Shown here: in pieces, positions 35,853 through 43,995 of the stretch
How the letters are laid out: each line of letters begins with the position of its first letter
Position numbering within the stretch: the stretch's first letter is position 1
From: Cardiobacterium hominis
Lineage (GTDB): Bacteria; Pseudomonadota; Gammaproteobacteria; Cardiobacteriales; Cardiobacteriaceae
DNA: 64,000 nt
NCBI RefSeq assembly: GCF_900637305.1
Contig: NZ_LR134365.1
Span: 923,501-987,500, forward strand
Direction of reading: 5' to 3'
Program-made: the position numbers and the translations under genes
Notes under the pieces: generated by a model
What the model saw: the letters and a program-made list of their open reading frames with translations, nothing else
Database searches by the model: none
What the model was told of the DNA's origin: nothing

Positions 35853-36935
35853 TCAGCGGCGCCACACAATCTGCACCTTGCCCATCGCCAGCGCATACAC
35901 CTTGGCATTATTGCGGCCACTGCTGGCAATGCGGAACTTCTCGGCGGGCGCGCCCAAATGCTTGTCCAGCGCCTTGAAAATGCGGGCAGAACCCTCGCGC
36001 AAAATGCGGTGCATCTCCTCATAACCCCGGCTGGCAAGAAAATCGCCATAGCGTTCGCCATTCTCGGCATATTCCTTCGGATAAAAGCGACAAAAATAAT
36101 GCGCGAGCAAAGCCATCTCCTCCTTGCCAATCGCCTTGCCTTCCTCATACAGCGCCACCATTGCCGCATAAAGGGCAAACAATTGCGGCGACAACTTCAG
36201 CGGCGGCATATTGCCAAAGCGCAGCGATTGCGCCCCAACATCAATCTCCACCCGCCAGTCCTCCCATTGCAACTGCGTCTGCGCGACCGCCTGCCCGTAA
36301 GTCCAATTCGCATCCAGCGCCAAATTGGGCATCCCGTCACGCATGCGCACAAAAGGAATATCGGCGAGCATCACCTCGGCCCTATCCGTAGAAACCTCAC
36401 CCTGCGGCGTGGCAATCAACTGTGGCAGACGTGGCGGAAAGAAAAATGCCGGATTATTCTCAAACGGTTCATTGATTAACACATGCGAGAGCCTGTCCTG
36501 CACACGACCAAACAGCGACAAAGCATAACCAATATAAAAACCCATCGACTTGCGGCCGCCCGCAATAGACACATGCAGCGCCGTATCCTCCTCGCGGCAG
36601 CAGTCATGAATAAAGCGGACAATCATATCCGCCGCCAGATTATTCTCCTCCGGCGTGCGAATATCATCGAGAACATTGCCTGCCGCATCACGAATCAAAT
36701 GAATATTATCCGGCGTAAACGCGATACCTTCCGGCGCATAATCCGCACAAAAGCGGGCAAAATGCCCCTCCGCAAAAAGCGCGGCACCAATCTTCCCTGC
36801 CCCGCGTCCAGTCGTCAAAACATGAACCTCGTCCGGCAGCCAGCCTTGCTGTGTGACCAAAGCAAAAAGCGTTTCCGTAACAATCTGCGGCGACATACCC
36901 GTCACCGCGACCAAAATCTTGCGTTTCTCGCGCAT
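35853..36935 (-). CDS. CRISPR-associated Csm6/NE0113-family protein
   Basis: The 360-residue protein opens ILVAVTGMSPQIVTETLFAL, the signature of the NE0113 family (TIGR02584), now described as CRISPR-associated ring nuclease Csm6. The N-terminal ~210 residues form a CARF-like Rossmann domain with SIAGGRKSMGFYIGYALSLF, which should bind cyclic oligoadenylate made by Cas10. The C-terminal part is helical. RGYEEMH could be read as an R-x5-H ribonuclease motif, but weakly. Start MREKRK at 36935 has no clear ribosome site. Such proteins serve type III CRISPR systems, yet no Cas10 or Cmr/Csm gene is in this window. Confidence 0.82.
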   Translation of the reverse strand: MREKRKILVAVTGMSPQIVTETLFALVTQQGWLPDEVHVLTTGRGAGKIGAALFAEGHFARFCADYAPEGIAFTPDNIHLIRDAAGNVLDDIRTPEENNLAADMIVRFIHDCCREEDTALHVSIAGGRKSMGFYIGYALSLFGRVQDRLSHVLINEPFENNPAFFFPPRLPQLIATPQGEVSTDRAEVMLADIPFVRMRDGMPNLALDANWTYGQAVAQTQLQWEDWRVEIDVGAQSLRFGNMPPLKLSPQLFALYAAMVALYEEGKAIGKEEMALLAHYFCRFYPKEYAENGERYGDFLASRGYEEMHRILREGSARIFKALDKHLGAPAEKFRIASSGRNNAKVYALAMGKVQIVWRR

Positions 36936-36949
36936 AAAAACGCCCTCAA

Positions 36950-37402
36950 TTAACGGCAGCGATAACTGCCGTCGGCACTGACCCAAGTGCCATCACCAAT
37001 ATAAACATCGCCACTGCCATCACCGCCGTTTATCTCGTAAATATCGCACATGACAGAAGCGAGGCCATCGTCAAAATCAAAATCCTCGTCATTATAGTCG
37101 TCTTCCGCTGCAAAGGCATGACAATACTTCTCATATTCCGGAGAATCCTTACCAAAGACAGCAACCACCATCTCCTCGATGGACATATGGTTATAAAGCA
37201 AATAATCCTCAATGGCATAACCGGCGGCAGCAAATTCCTGTGGTGTTGAGATACCGAGCGCCCGTGATAATGCGGGCAGATTAAAAATCCAGCGCTTGTT
37301 ATCCTTGAGATAATAAACGCCGCCATAGGCACGCGCATCTATTACCTTCTGATAACCCAATACCAATGCCTTAAATTCGCTGGTTGCAAAATCACTGTGC
37401 AT
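36950..37402 (-). CDS. Acidic hypothetical protein upstream of csm6
   Basis: The 150-residue protein is acidic, with EDDYNDEDFDFDDGLA near residues 100-115. The N-terminal half looks globular (VYYLKDNKRWIFNLPALSRA). The C-terminus is glycine-rich (INGGDGSGDVYIGDGTWVSA). No family is recognised. Only 14 bases separate it from the csm6-like gene, so they are probably co-transcribed. It might be a CRISPR accessory protein. Confidence 0.6.
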   Translation of the reverse strand: MHSDFATSEFKALVLGYQKVIDARAYGGVYYLKDNKRWIFNLPALSRALGISTPQEFAAAGYAIEDYLLYNHMSIEEMVVAVFGKDSPEYEKYCHAFAAEDDYNDEDFDFDDGLASVMCDIYEINGGDGSGDVYIGDGTWVSADGSYRCR

Positions 37403-37495
37403 GATTTTCTCTACATGGTGGTTTTATTTCTGATAAGCAGGATATTAAGGTGGGGCAAGCCCCACCCTGCGATGATGACTATTTACGGATAAAGC

Positions 37496-37885
37496 TTAAA
37501 AAGGCGGACGCTCCACATTCTTGAGTATATTTAGCACCATGGTTTGCTGTACATGAATTTGCTCCAGCGTTTGCCGTATTTGCGCCAAAGAATCATAAAG
37601 AAAGGAAAACCAAGTATCAGCACCAATAGCCGGTGCAGGCATATTTTCTGCAGCGGAATGTAAAATCTCCTCGTGTTTTTCCTGCTGATGCAGTTCCCAG
37701 GCATCTTGCTCCAACCAGTAACGGTGCCACTTCTTGCCGTTTAGCTCATAAATTTCAAGCGCGACCGGTTCGGGGTGGTATTTCTCCAGATTGTCGAGCT
37801 CTGCTGCGTGTTCCTCAGCATTCGGATTGTCCGTTTCAAACCAAATGGCGTGCGAGAGATCTTTTGCTTTCATGACCAAGAACAT
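37496..37885 (-). CDS. Hypothetical protein between csm6 region and array
   Basis: This 129-residue acidic protein (possible alternative start Met5 at 37873) has WFETDNPNAEEHAAELDNLE and a C-terminal amphipathic segment, LAQIRQTLEQIHVQQTMVLN, that could form a coiled coil. No family is recognised. It is in line with the acidic protein and csm6 on the minus strand. The 93-base gap between contains GTGGGGCAAGCCCCACC (about 37451-37467), a hairpin without a T-run. Confidence 0.55.
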   Translation of the reverse strand: MFLVMKAKDLSHAIWFETDNPNAEEHAAELDNLEKYHPEPVALEIYELNGKKWHRYWLEQDAWELHQQEKHEEILHSAAENMPAPAIGADTWFSFLYDSLAQIRQTLEQIHVQQTMVLNILKNVERPPF

Positions 37886-38119
37886 TTTTTACTCCGGTTG
37901 TTGTGATGGGTTCATACTATAGCGAGATGGAATATTTGTCCTTTTTGACAAAATTATGGCGTATCGGAATTTATGATGACGCGGTGCTTTTCGATGGGCA
38001 GCGATAATAGAATGAAAGATACAAACAGTCAGCGATGACAAATTTGTCTTCTAAAAAAGACGCAATAATGGGATTTTTATCGCCAGCCTGATTAAGACAG
38101 AACCGGCACCTCAAGAATA

Positions 38120-38226
38120 TATAGCAATCCCCCAAAAGCCTCATACGGCGTTGCGTCGCTTCGCCGTACAACCGCGTACTGTCTTCAGCGACGCGCCTTG
38201 TCTGAGGCTTTCGGTGTATCGCTATA
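38120..38226. mobile_element. Correia-like 107-bp miniature inverted-repeat element
   Basis: It begins TATAGCAATCCCCC and ends GGTGTATCGCTATA. The halves form an imperfect palindrome sharing AAAGCCTCA and GCGTCGCT. Internal words TACGGCGTTGC and CGTACTGTCT, the TATA ends and the 107-bp length all resemble the short Correia element of Neisseria. The outer ends also match those of the IS630-type element at 44390. Insertion at TA is expected for such elements. Confidence 0.65.
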
Positions 38227-38522
38227 AGTGCAGCCAGTATCAGTAAAACAAACAAGCACCCATTGCTGTTTGGTGGAATTCTGGACAGCGGGCGCAAAAA
38301 AGATACTCGGTACGTCTGGGCGGTTCTTTACACTGGAAGCAGGCATCGCTCTTATCATTGCATCATCTTGTTGCGATGCAGGCACATTACGCCAGAAAGA
38401 AAAATCTATCTGTTTTGACAATTTTGTGACGCACCGCTTAAAGATGTCTAAACAGTGTTTTAACAAACATACAAGAATAACGCACCTGCTATAGCTAGTC
38501 TGCAACGACAAATTTGTCATAT

Positions 38523-38544
38523 AAAAAAGCCCGCAAAAGCGGGC
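38523..38544 (-). terminator. Terminator at the distal end of the CRISPR array
   Basis: On the minus strand GCCCGC/GCGGGC (38529-38534, 38539-38544) with a 4-base loop is followed by six T. It lies eight bases beyond the last repeat in the inferred direction of array transcription. Confidence 0.8.
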
Positions 38545-38552
38545 AGATTAAG

Positions 38553-40743
38553 GAAAAAATCCCTTTGGGTCAGGGACAGGTTTTTAATGGCCAGGCAAAA
38601 ACCGACCGCCTCAACTTCCGTCAGTCGCAATCCCTTTGGGTCAGGGACAGGTTTTTAATCTATCCGGGAGGGAAGACGTGATTATTTCGAGAAGTCGCAA
38701 TCCCTTTGGGTCAGGGACAGGTTTTTAATCCTTCGGGGCGCGAATTGAAACAAAACTACCGTTGTCGCAATCCCTTTGGGTCAGGGACAGGTTTTTAATT
38801 CATGACCCGCAACCGATCGTGCATCTCTACCTGGTCGCAATCCTTTTGGGTCAGGGACAGGTTTTTAATTACTACCGCAGCGAAGCGCGGCAACAACGGG
38901 CGTCGCAATCCCTTTGGGTCAGGGACAGGTTTTTAATCTGACTTCCAAGAAGAAGATATCTATTTTGTCGGTCGCAATCCCTTTGGGTCAGGGACAGGTT
39001 TTTAATTTGACGAGATTTTCAGGTTTATCGAGCGGCTTTTGTCGCAATCCCTTTGGGTCAGGGACAGGTTTTTAATGGTTGAGTATATTGCTGGCAAGCC
39101 CTCGATTGTAGTCGCAATCCCTTTGGGTCAGGGACAGGTTTTTAATTTGAAGAACAAGCGAGTGAAGAAGGCTTCCTTCTGTCGCAATCCCTTTGGGTCA
39201 GGGACAGGTTTTTAATTTTAATGCCCGCTGATAAAGAATGAAAGGAACGTCGCAATCCCTTTGGGTCAGGGACAGGTTTTTAATTTCCTCCTCTGGATAT
39301 CTTATTCAGTACTCATCTGTCGCAATCCCTTTGGGTCAGGGACAGGTTTTTAATAAGATATGACGCTTATGAATTTAGTTTTTCGGCGTCGCAATCCCTT
39401 TGGGTCAGGGACAGGTTTTTAATCTGGCGTAACGGTGCGAAACCACAACCCTAACCGTCGCAATCCCTTTGGGTCAGGGACAGGTTTTTAATTTTCCCCA
39501 TGATTGAATTTGCAATTGTTCTTTTGTCGCAATCCCTTTGGGTCAGGGACAGGTTTTTAATGCGTATACTTAAGCCAGTTGATAGAGCTATCAAGTCGCA
39601 ATCCCTTTGGGTCAGGGACAGGTTTTTAATGCCAGTAGGAATCAAATTCCTAAGTGATGGAAAGTCGCAATCCCTTTGGGTCAGGGACAGGTTTTTAATC
39701 TGTTAGCGCAAATGGAGAGTGCCGCATGAGTACGTCGCAATCCCTTTGGGTCAGGGACAGGTTTTTAATGGCATTATGCACCACAGCATTACGAGTCGGC
39801 GGGTCGCAATCCCTTTGGGTCAGGGACAGGTTTTTAATAGAACAGTATTTCGATGATATTTTCAATAACTATGTCGCAATCCCTTTGGGTCAGGGACAGG
39901 TTTTTAATCACTTTAAATAGATAGTCCGTAGGAGGCTTAAAAGTCGCAATCCCTTTGGGTCAGGGACAGGTTTTTAATCACTTAAAGAAAAAGCCCTCGA
40001 CGAAGGCTACCTGTCGCAATCCCTTTGGGTCAGGGACAGGTTTTTAATGTCTATCATGTTAAAACAAATTATCCTTGGTGCGTCGCAATCCCTTTGGGTC
40101 AGGGACAGGTTTTTAATGTCTATAAAAACTGGGGATAACGTAACAAGAGCGGTCGCAATCCCTTTGGGTCAGGGACAGGTTTTTAATAACTTTCAAACTG
40201 AAATCTTCCGCACAACGCCAAGTCGCAATCCCTTTGGGTCAGGGACAGGTTTTTAATGGTATCGAATATGTGAATGGCTTGCCGTTACAGCAGTCGCAAT
40301 CCCTTTGGGTCAGGGACAGGTTTTTAATTTTCAACCAAATTCAAATAAAAGGACTTGCCGTGTCGCAATCCCTTTGGGTCAGGGACAGGTTTTTAATGTA
40401 CAGCCAAGCAGTTTAGCTAAAGTTTTGTTTGTCGCAATCCCTTTGGGTCAGGGACAGGTTTTTAATCATTGACGAAGATGAATACGACGAAGACGGTGAG
40501 TCGCAATCCCTTTGGGTCAGGGACAGGTTTTTAATGATGACGAAGGCGTTTACATTGACTTTAACACGGTCGCAATCCCTTTGGGTCAGGGACAGGTTTT
40601 TAATGCGTCGTCACCCGCGCTTACATCGTCGCCTGTCGGTCGCAATCCCTTTGGGTCAGGGACAGGTTTTTAATCCCGCAGACGTCTGCGCCAAGTACGA
40701 CCGCGCCGTCGCAATCCCTTTGGGTCAGGGACAGGTTTTTAAT
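38553..40743 (-). CRISPR. CRISPR array: 32 repeats, 31 spacers
   Basis: The 36-bp repeat reads GTCGCAATCCC...GGTTTTTAAT on the plus strand; spacers are 32-35 bp, mostly 33-34. Transcription is inferred on the minus strand. In that direction the repeat ends in ATTGCGAC, like the 8-nt 5' handle of type I/III crRNAs, and holds a TCCCT/AGGGA stem. The leader-like tract and cas2 are on the right, and a terminator is on the left. The leftmost repeat (38553-38588) has AAAA in place of TCGC, typical of the leader-distal end. The repeat at 38834 has one C-to-T change. The other repeats looked identical on reading. No spacer was matched to a target by eye. Confidence 0.97.
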
Positions 40744-40971
40744 AGTCAGGGGTGTTTTTTCTCCTTGTTTTCAATGTGTTGCAGGGGGTGTTTCCAACTT
40801 TTGTTTTTGTGAAAAAGTTGGCGCTTCGGCCGTTGTTTTTATTAGGGTTTTTCATGGGGTGTTTGGGGTGACTTTGCTTCGCTGATAGCGCGCGTATTTT
40901 ATTGTATTTGGTTGGTTTTTTCTATGCTGGCACGGTTTTTTTGTTTTTTTGCGGGTGGTTTTGGAAAGGGG
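40744..40971 (-). promoter_or_regulatory. Probable CRISPR leader
   Basis: The 228-base AT-rich, gene-free stretch lies between the last repeat and cas2, with many T-runs on the plus strand. The nearest repeats are perfect. Its place next to the cas genes fits the leader. No precise promoter was identified. Confidence 0.65.
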
Positions 40972-41232
40972 CTACAGGCAGTAGATGCCTTCCGGGGTTT
41001 TGGGGTGGTATTCGTAGCAGAGGCTTGCAGCGGGGAGGCGGTAGGCTCGTAGGTCGTCTTCGTTTTTGCTCATCAGGGCGAGTTCTTGCCAGAGGTGTTC
41101 GAATTGGCCGGGGCTGGCGCGGTAGAGGAAGGTGCTGTTTTGTAGCGGGATGGCTTCTTCGCAGAGGCGTTTGTGGATTTTTTGTAGGCGCTTGGGCGCT
41201 GCTATGTCGTAGGCGATAAGGTAGTCGGGCAT
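40972..41232 (-). CDS. cas2: Cas2 (first of two)
   Basis: The 86-residue protein begins MPDYLIAYDIAAPKRLQKIH, with the Cas2 beta1 strand and its conserved Asp (YDI), and has QNSTFLYRASPGQFEHLW. Cas2 dimers bridge Cas1 dimers for spacer integration. It is the cas gene nearest the array and reads towards it. It differs clearly from the second Cas2 at 42448-42735. Between it and cas1 lie about 200 non-coding bases with a palindromic repeat. Confidence 0.88.
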   Translation of the reverse strand: MPDYLIAYDIAAPKRLQKIHKRLCEEAIPLQNSTFLYRASPGQFEHLWQELALMSKNEDDLRAYRLPAASLCYEYHPKTPEGIYCL

Positions 41233-41375
41233 GGTTTTTTCTTTTTTCGGGGGTTGGTGTGCCAGGGCGTGTTGTCAGTTTGTTGTGAGCTTCGTCGCTA
41301 CGCGATTTTTTTCTCTCCTCCCTGGGGTCTCTTGGTAAGGGTGTTCGCCTTTTTCAAGGGGAGGGAGGGCGGTGT

Positions 41376-41408
41376 TTTACATACACTTCGAGCGCTCAGG
41401 TGTATGTA
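41376..41408. repeat. Dispersed palindrome (GAGCGCTC family), copy 4
   Basis: TTTACATACACTT and AGGTGTATGTA flank CGAGCGCTC. It lies 22 bases past the cas1 stop, between cas1 and cas2. A nearby segment at about 41328-41365 resembles part of the 27-kb repeat block (TTTTTCAAGGGGAGGGAGGG). Confidence 0.75.
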
Positions 41409-41429
41409 TGTTGTTTTTTGTGCGGCTTG

Positions 41430-42434
41430 TTATAGGGTCAGTAGTTCTTCTTGTTCGAGGAAGGCTTCGGCACAGGCGCGGGTTTGTGGGTGGTTAAAGC
41501 AGGCTTTGCCGAGGGCGCGCAGGAGTGCCACACAGCGTGCGCGCATTTCGCCTTGCCAGTTTTTGAGGGCGTTTTCGAAGGCGGGGTAGTAGCGGGCACG
41601 GGCGGCTTTGCCCATTTGGCAGGCTTCATTTTGCATGGTGAAGTCTTCGGGGCGCAGGATGCGGTCGTGGAAGGCTTCGATGGTCCAAGCGGTGACGAGT
41701 GGGCGCATGGCTTCGATGAGGTCGCAGGCGAGGGATTCGCGGCCGTGTTCGATGCTGTGGTAGTAGCCGATGCAGGGATCCAGTCCGGTGAGGTGGATTT
41801 GTCGCACCATGGCGTAGTGCAGCAGGGTGTAGCCCAGGGAGAGGCCGACGTTGTACGGGTCGCGTGGCGGGTTGCGGTTGCGTTTTGTGAAGTGGAGGCT
41901 TTCTGGCAGGACGCAGGCGATGGCGGCAAAGGTGCTGCTCGCCGCGCTGCCTTCGATGCCGCGCAGGGTGGCGAGGTCGTTGATGGGGTTTTGTAGGCGA
42001 AGGCGGCTTTTTTCGAGTTGTTCGAGGTTTTCGTGCAGTTGGTGTCCGCCACGGTGCGGGCGGGTTTGTAATTCGCGCAAGAGGTCTTGTTCGCGCTGGA
42101 TTTTTTCGGTAATCCAGCTTTGTGCCTGACGGGTGCAGAAGGTGTTGTCCTGGCTGAAGTGCGCCTGCGCGAGGCGGCGCAGGGCGTCTTTGCGGGCGCA
42201 GGGGAGGTAGATGGTCGGCTGTTGTTCGCGGCCGCTGAGGATGAGGACGCCGATGTTGTGCTCGCCGAGTTTGCCAAGGTCTGCGGCGCTTAGGGCGAGG
42301 TCGCCTTTGATGCAGATGCGGTCGATGATGTGTAGCGGCAGGGTGCTGGCGCGTTCGCCGTTTTCGTAGAAGATGAGGGTGTTGCCGGAGACGGTCATGC
42401 GGGTGTTTTGGCGGTCGATGTAGAGGGTGCTCAT
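41430..42434 (-). CDS. cas1: Cas1 integrase
   Basis: The 334-residue protein integrates new spacers. The N-terminal beta domain (MSTLYIDRQNTRMTVSGNTL) is followed by the catalytic helical domain. Predicted metal ligands are Glu161 (RGIEGSAAS), His226 (GYYHSIEHGRESLACDLIEA) and Asp238. The sequence style is that of Cas1 from type III-linked loci, in keeping with the Csm6-like gene nearby. AAAAGGAG precedes ATG 42434. It lies 13 bases after the upstream cas2. Confidence 0.95.
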   Translation of the reverse strand: MSTLYIDRQNTRMTVSGNTLIFYENGERASTLPLHIIDRICIKGDLALSAADLGKLGEHNIGVLILSGREQQPTIYLPCARKDALRRLAQAHFSQDNTFCTRQAQSWITEKIQREQDLLRELQTRPHRGGHQLHENLEQLEKSRLRLQNPINDLATLRGIEGSAASSTFAAIACVLPESLHFTKRNRNPPRDPYNVGLSLGYTLLHYAMVRQIHLTGLDPCIGYYHSIEHGRESLACDLIEAMRPLVTAWTIEAFHDRILRPEDFTMQNEACQMGKAARARYYPAFENALKNWQGEMRARCVALLRALGKACFNHPQTRACAEAFLEQEELLTL

Positions 42435-42447
42435 GGTTTTTCTCCTT

Positions 42448-42735
42448 TTAGATGATGAGCAGCGGCGCGTCGGCGGCGAGCGCGGTTTTGGCTTTGCCAA
42501 GCAGGCGTGTTTCGGTTTGTTCGTTGATGCGGAAGATGTGCAGGCGGTCGGTGGCGGGGTCGAGTTGTGGCGGCAGGGTGTAGAGGAGGCGGCGGTATTC
42601 GGCGGCGGTCAGCCAGCAGTGGTAGAAGGATTGTTGGCCGCCGGTGGCGTAGCCCTGGAGGGTGCGGCGTACGCGCGCCTGGGTGCGGGTGTTGGTGATG
42701 TCGTAGGCAATGAGGTAGGGGATGCGGTGCGGCAT
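42448..42735 (-). CDS. cas2: Cas2 (second of two)
   Basis: The 95-residue protein begins MPHRIPYLIAYDITNTRTQA and has GGQQSFYHCWLTAAEYRRLL, then DRLHIFRI, the Cas2 ferredoxin fold with the conserved Asp. It shares little beyond this with the other Cas2. It ends 13 bases before cas1 and starts only 28 bases after the LRAT-like gene, suggesting one transcript. Frames extended further upstream would overlap the LRAT gene and are rejected. Confidence 0.85.
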   Translation of the reverse strand: MPHRIPYLIAYDITNTRTQARVRRTLQGYATGGQQSFYHCWLTAAEYRRLLYTLPPQLDPATDRLHIFRINEQTETRLLGKAKTALAADAPLLII

Positions 42736-42763
42736 GGTTTTTTTCCACGGCTGGTTTTGGGCG

Positions 42764-43261
42764 CTATCTGTCCCAGAGGTGCCAGGTATCGGCACCCAAG
42801 GTGTCTTTCGCCTGCATTTTGAGGAAGGTGAGGAGGTTACTGGAATTTTCAAAATTTCCAGTCAGACAACCAGTGGTGAATTGGTGGCAGTTATTCATCA
42901 CGAGGTTATAGTTACGCTTTTTGCCAACCATAGACAGGGCACGCGTTGCCACGCGCTCGCTACCAACGGCGCTATTTCCCATGCAGGAAACGTAGATGTC
43001 CTGCAATGCAAATGGGGACAGGAATTCTGCAGGAGATACGGCTTCTATTTCTCCTTTTCCATTGAGGTGCACGATACGGTTGTCACCGACATAGATGCCG
43101 GAGTGTTCCAAGAAACTTCCTGTCAGGTCGCAATAAAGTACGCTACCTTTTTTAGGCATGACTTTGGTATCGAAGTTTTTATATGCGGATTTTGTTACAC
43201 CGCAAGCGATTACTGTTGCAGTAGCGGCAGCGGCATAACGCAGGATGATAGATGGTAACAT
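42764..43261 (-). CDS. LRAT/NlpC-P60-like protein, copy A, next to cas2
   Basis: The 165-residue protein has a hydrophobic N-terminus (residues 1-20), probably a membrane anchor or signal. A permuted papain-like LRAT domain follows, with His53 in EHSGIYVGDN, His65 in RIVHLNG and Cys125 in NNCHQFTTGC. These match the catalytic His-His-Cys of lecithin:retinol acyltransferase-type enzymes, which act as acyltransferases or thiol hydrolases. Substrate is unknown. The ribosome site AAGGAGAAACATC is shared with copy B. Stop codon lies 28 bases before cas2. Confidence 0.78.
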   Translation of the reverse strand: MLPSIILRYAAAATATVIACGVTKSAYKNFDTKVMPKKGSVLYCDLTGSFLEHSGIYVGDNRIVHLNGKGEIEAVSPAEFLSPFALQDIYVSCMGNSAVGSERVATRALSMVGKKRNYNLVMNNCHQFTTGCLTGNFENSSNLLTFLKMQAKDTLGADTWHLWDR

Positions 43262-43442
43262 GATGTTTCTCCTTTTTTATTTGATTCGTTAGGGTTTTAA
43301 TTTCGGGGTAGACAGAAAAAACTGGTTATTGGTTGTGGTGGCCTGGTTGTTTTTTCTTTGTTGGTAAGATGTAGGTGTTTTTTATTTTCATCTCTGGTGA
43401 TAAAATTTTGTTATTATTTATGCTTTTTCTTTGGCATAGATG

Positions 43443-43946
43443 CTATCTATCCCATAAATTCCAGGTATCTGCATTTAAGGTTTTTTCTGCCTGCATTTTG
43501 AGCATCCACAGGAAGTTTTTGGAATTTTCAAAATTTCCTGTCAGGCAACCCGTGGTGAATTGGTGGCAGTTATCCAGCATGAGGTTGTAACTGCGTTTTT
43601 CGCCAACTATAGACAGGGCACGATTTGCCACGTGCTCGCTACCAACGGCGCTATTTTCCATGCAGGAAACGTAGATATCCTGCAATGCAAATAAGGACAG
43701 GAATTCTGCAGGAGATACGGCTTCTATTTCTCCTTTTCCATTAAGGTGCACGATACGGTTGTCGCCGACATAGATGCCGGAGTGTTCTGCGATACCAAAG
43801 GATAAATCGCAATAAAGTACGCTACCTTTTTTAGGCATGACTTTGGTATCGAAGTTTTTATATGCAGATTTAACTGCGCCACAAGCTGAGTTGGTAGCAA
43901 CAGATGCGGCAGCTACAACCATTGCGCGTGTAATTAATTTCCACAT
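43443..43946 (-). CDS. LRAT/NlpC-P60-like protein, copy B
   Basis: The 167-residue paralogue of copy A is nearly identical from KSAYKNFDTKVMPKKGSVLY to the C-terminal WDR. The N-terminal hydrophobic segment differs (MWKLITRAMVVAAASVATNS). Catalytic candidates are His55, His67 and Cys127, all kept. Differences cluster after YCDL (SFGIAEHSG versus TGSFLEHSG). The 180-base gap to copy A is AT-rich. An operator-like palindrome lies about 50 bases upstream. Confidence 0.78.
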   Translation of the reverse strand: MWKLITRAMVVAAASVATNSACGAVKSAYKNFDTKVMPKKGSVLYCDLSFGIAEHSGIYVGDNRIVHLNGKGEIEAVSPAEFLSLFALQDIYVSCMENSAVGSEHVANRALSIVGEKRSYNLMLDNCHQFTTGCLTGNFENSKNFLWMLKMQAEKTLNADTWNLWDR

Positions 43947-43995
43947 GATGTTTCTCCTTGTTATGTTTTGTTTGTATGATAGTACCTGTATTCTG

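Larger units (their letters stand above)
37886..38552. other. AT-rich non-coding stretch left of the CRISPR array
   Basis: It holds a Correia-like element (38120-38226), two copies of the 12-bp palindrome GACAAATTTGTC (38037-38048, 38507-38518) and the array terminator (38523-38544). Frames of up to 111 codons occur on the minus strand but lack ribosome sites and recognisable homology. The sequence is more AT-rich than the core genome. Confidence 0.6.

Noticed and set aside
36036..36060. RGYEEMH in the Csm6-like protein as a HEPN ribonuclease motif
   Set aside because: Spacing would fit R-x5-H, but the surrounding residues do not resemble known HEPN active sites; kept only as a weak remark.
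37971..38297. Minus-strand 108-codon frame
   Set aside because: It spans the Correia-like element and has no recognisable protein features.
38185..38520. Minus-strand 111-codon frame beside the array
   Set aside because: It begins in the T-tract of the array terminator, has no ribosome site and runs into the Correia-like element. No homology seen.
40467..40499. Spacer encoding an acidic stretch similar to the acidic gene at 36950
   Set aside because: Nucleotide comparison by eye showed no matching run, so self-targeting is not supported.
39451..40812. Open frames across the CRISPR array encoding repeated SQSLWVRDRFLM
   Set aside because: They are translations of the 36-bp repeats, in frame only where spacer lengths happen to allow. 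No ribosome sites or real termini.
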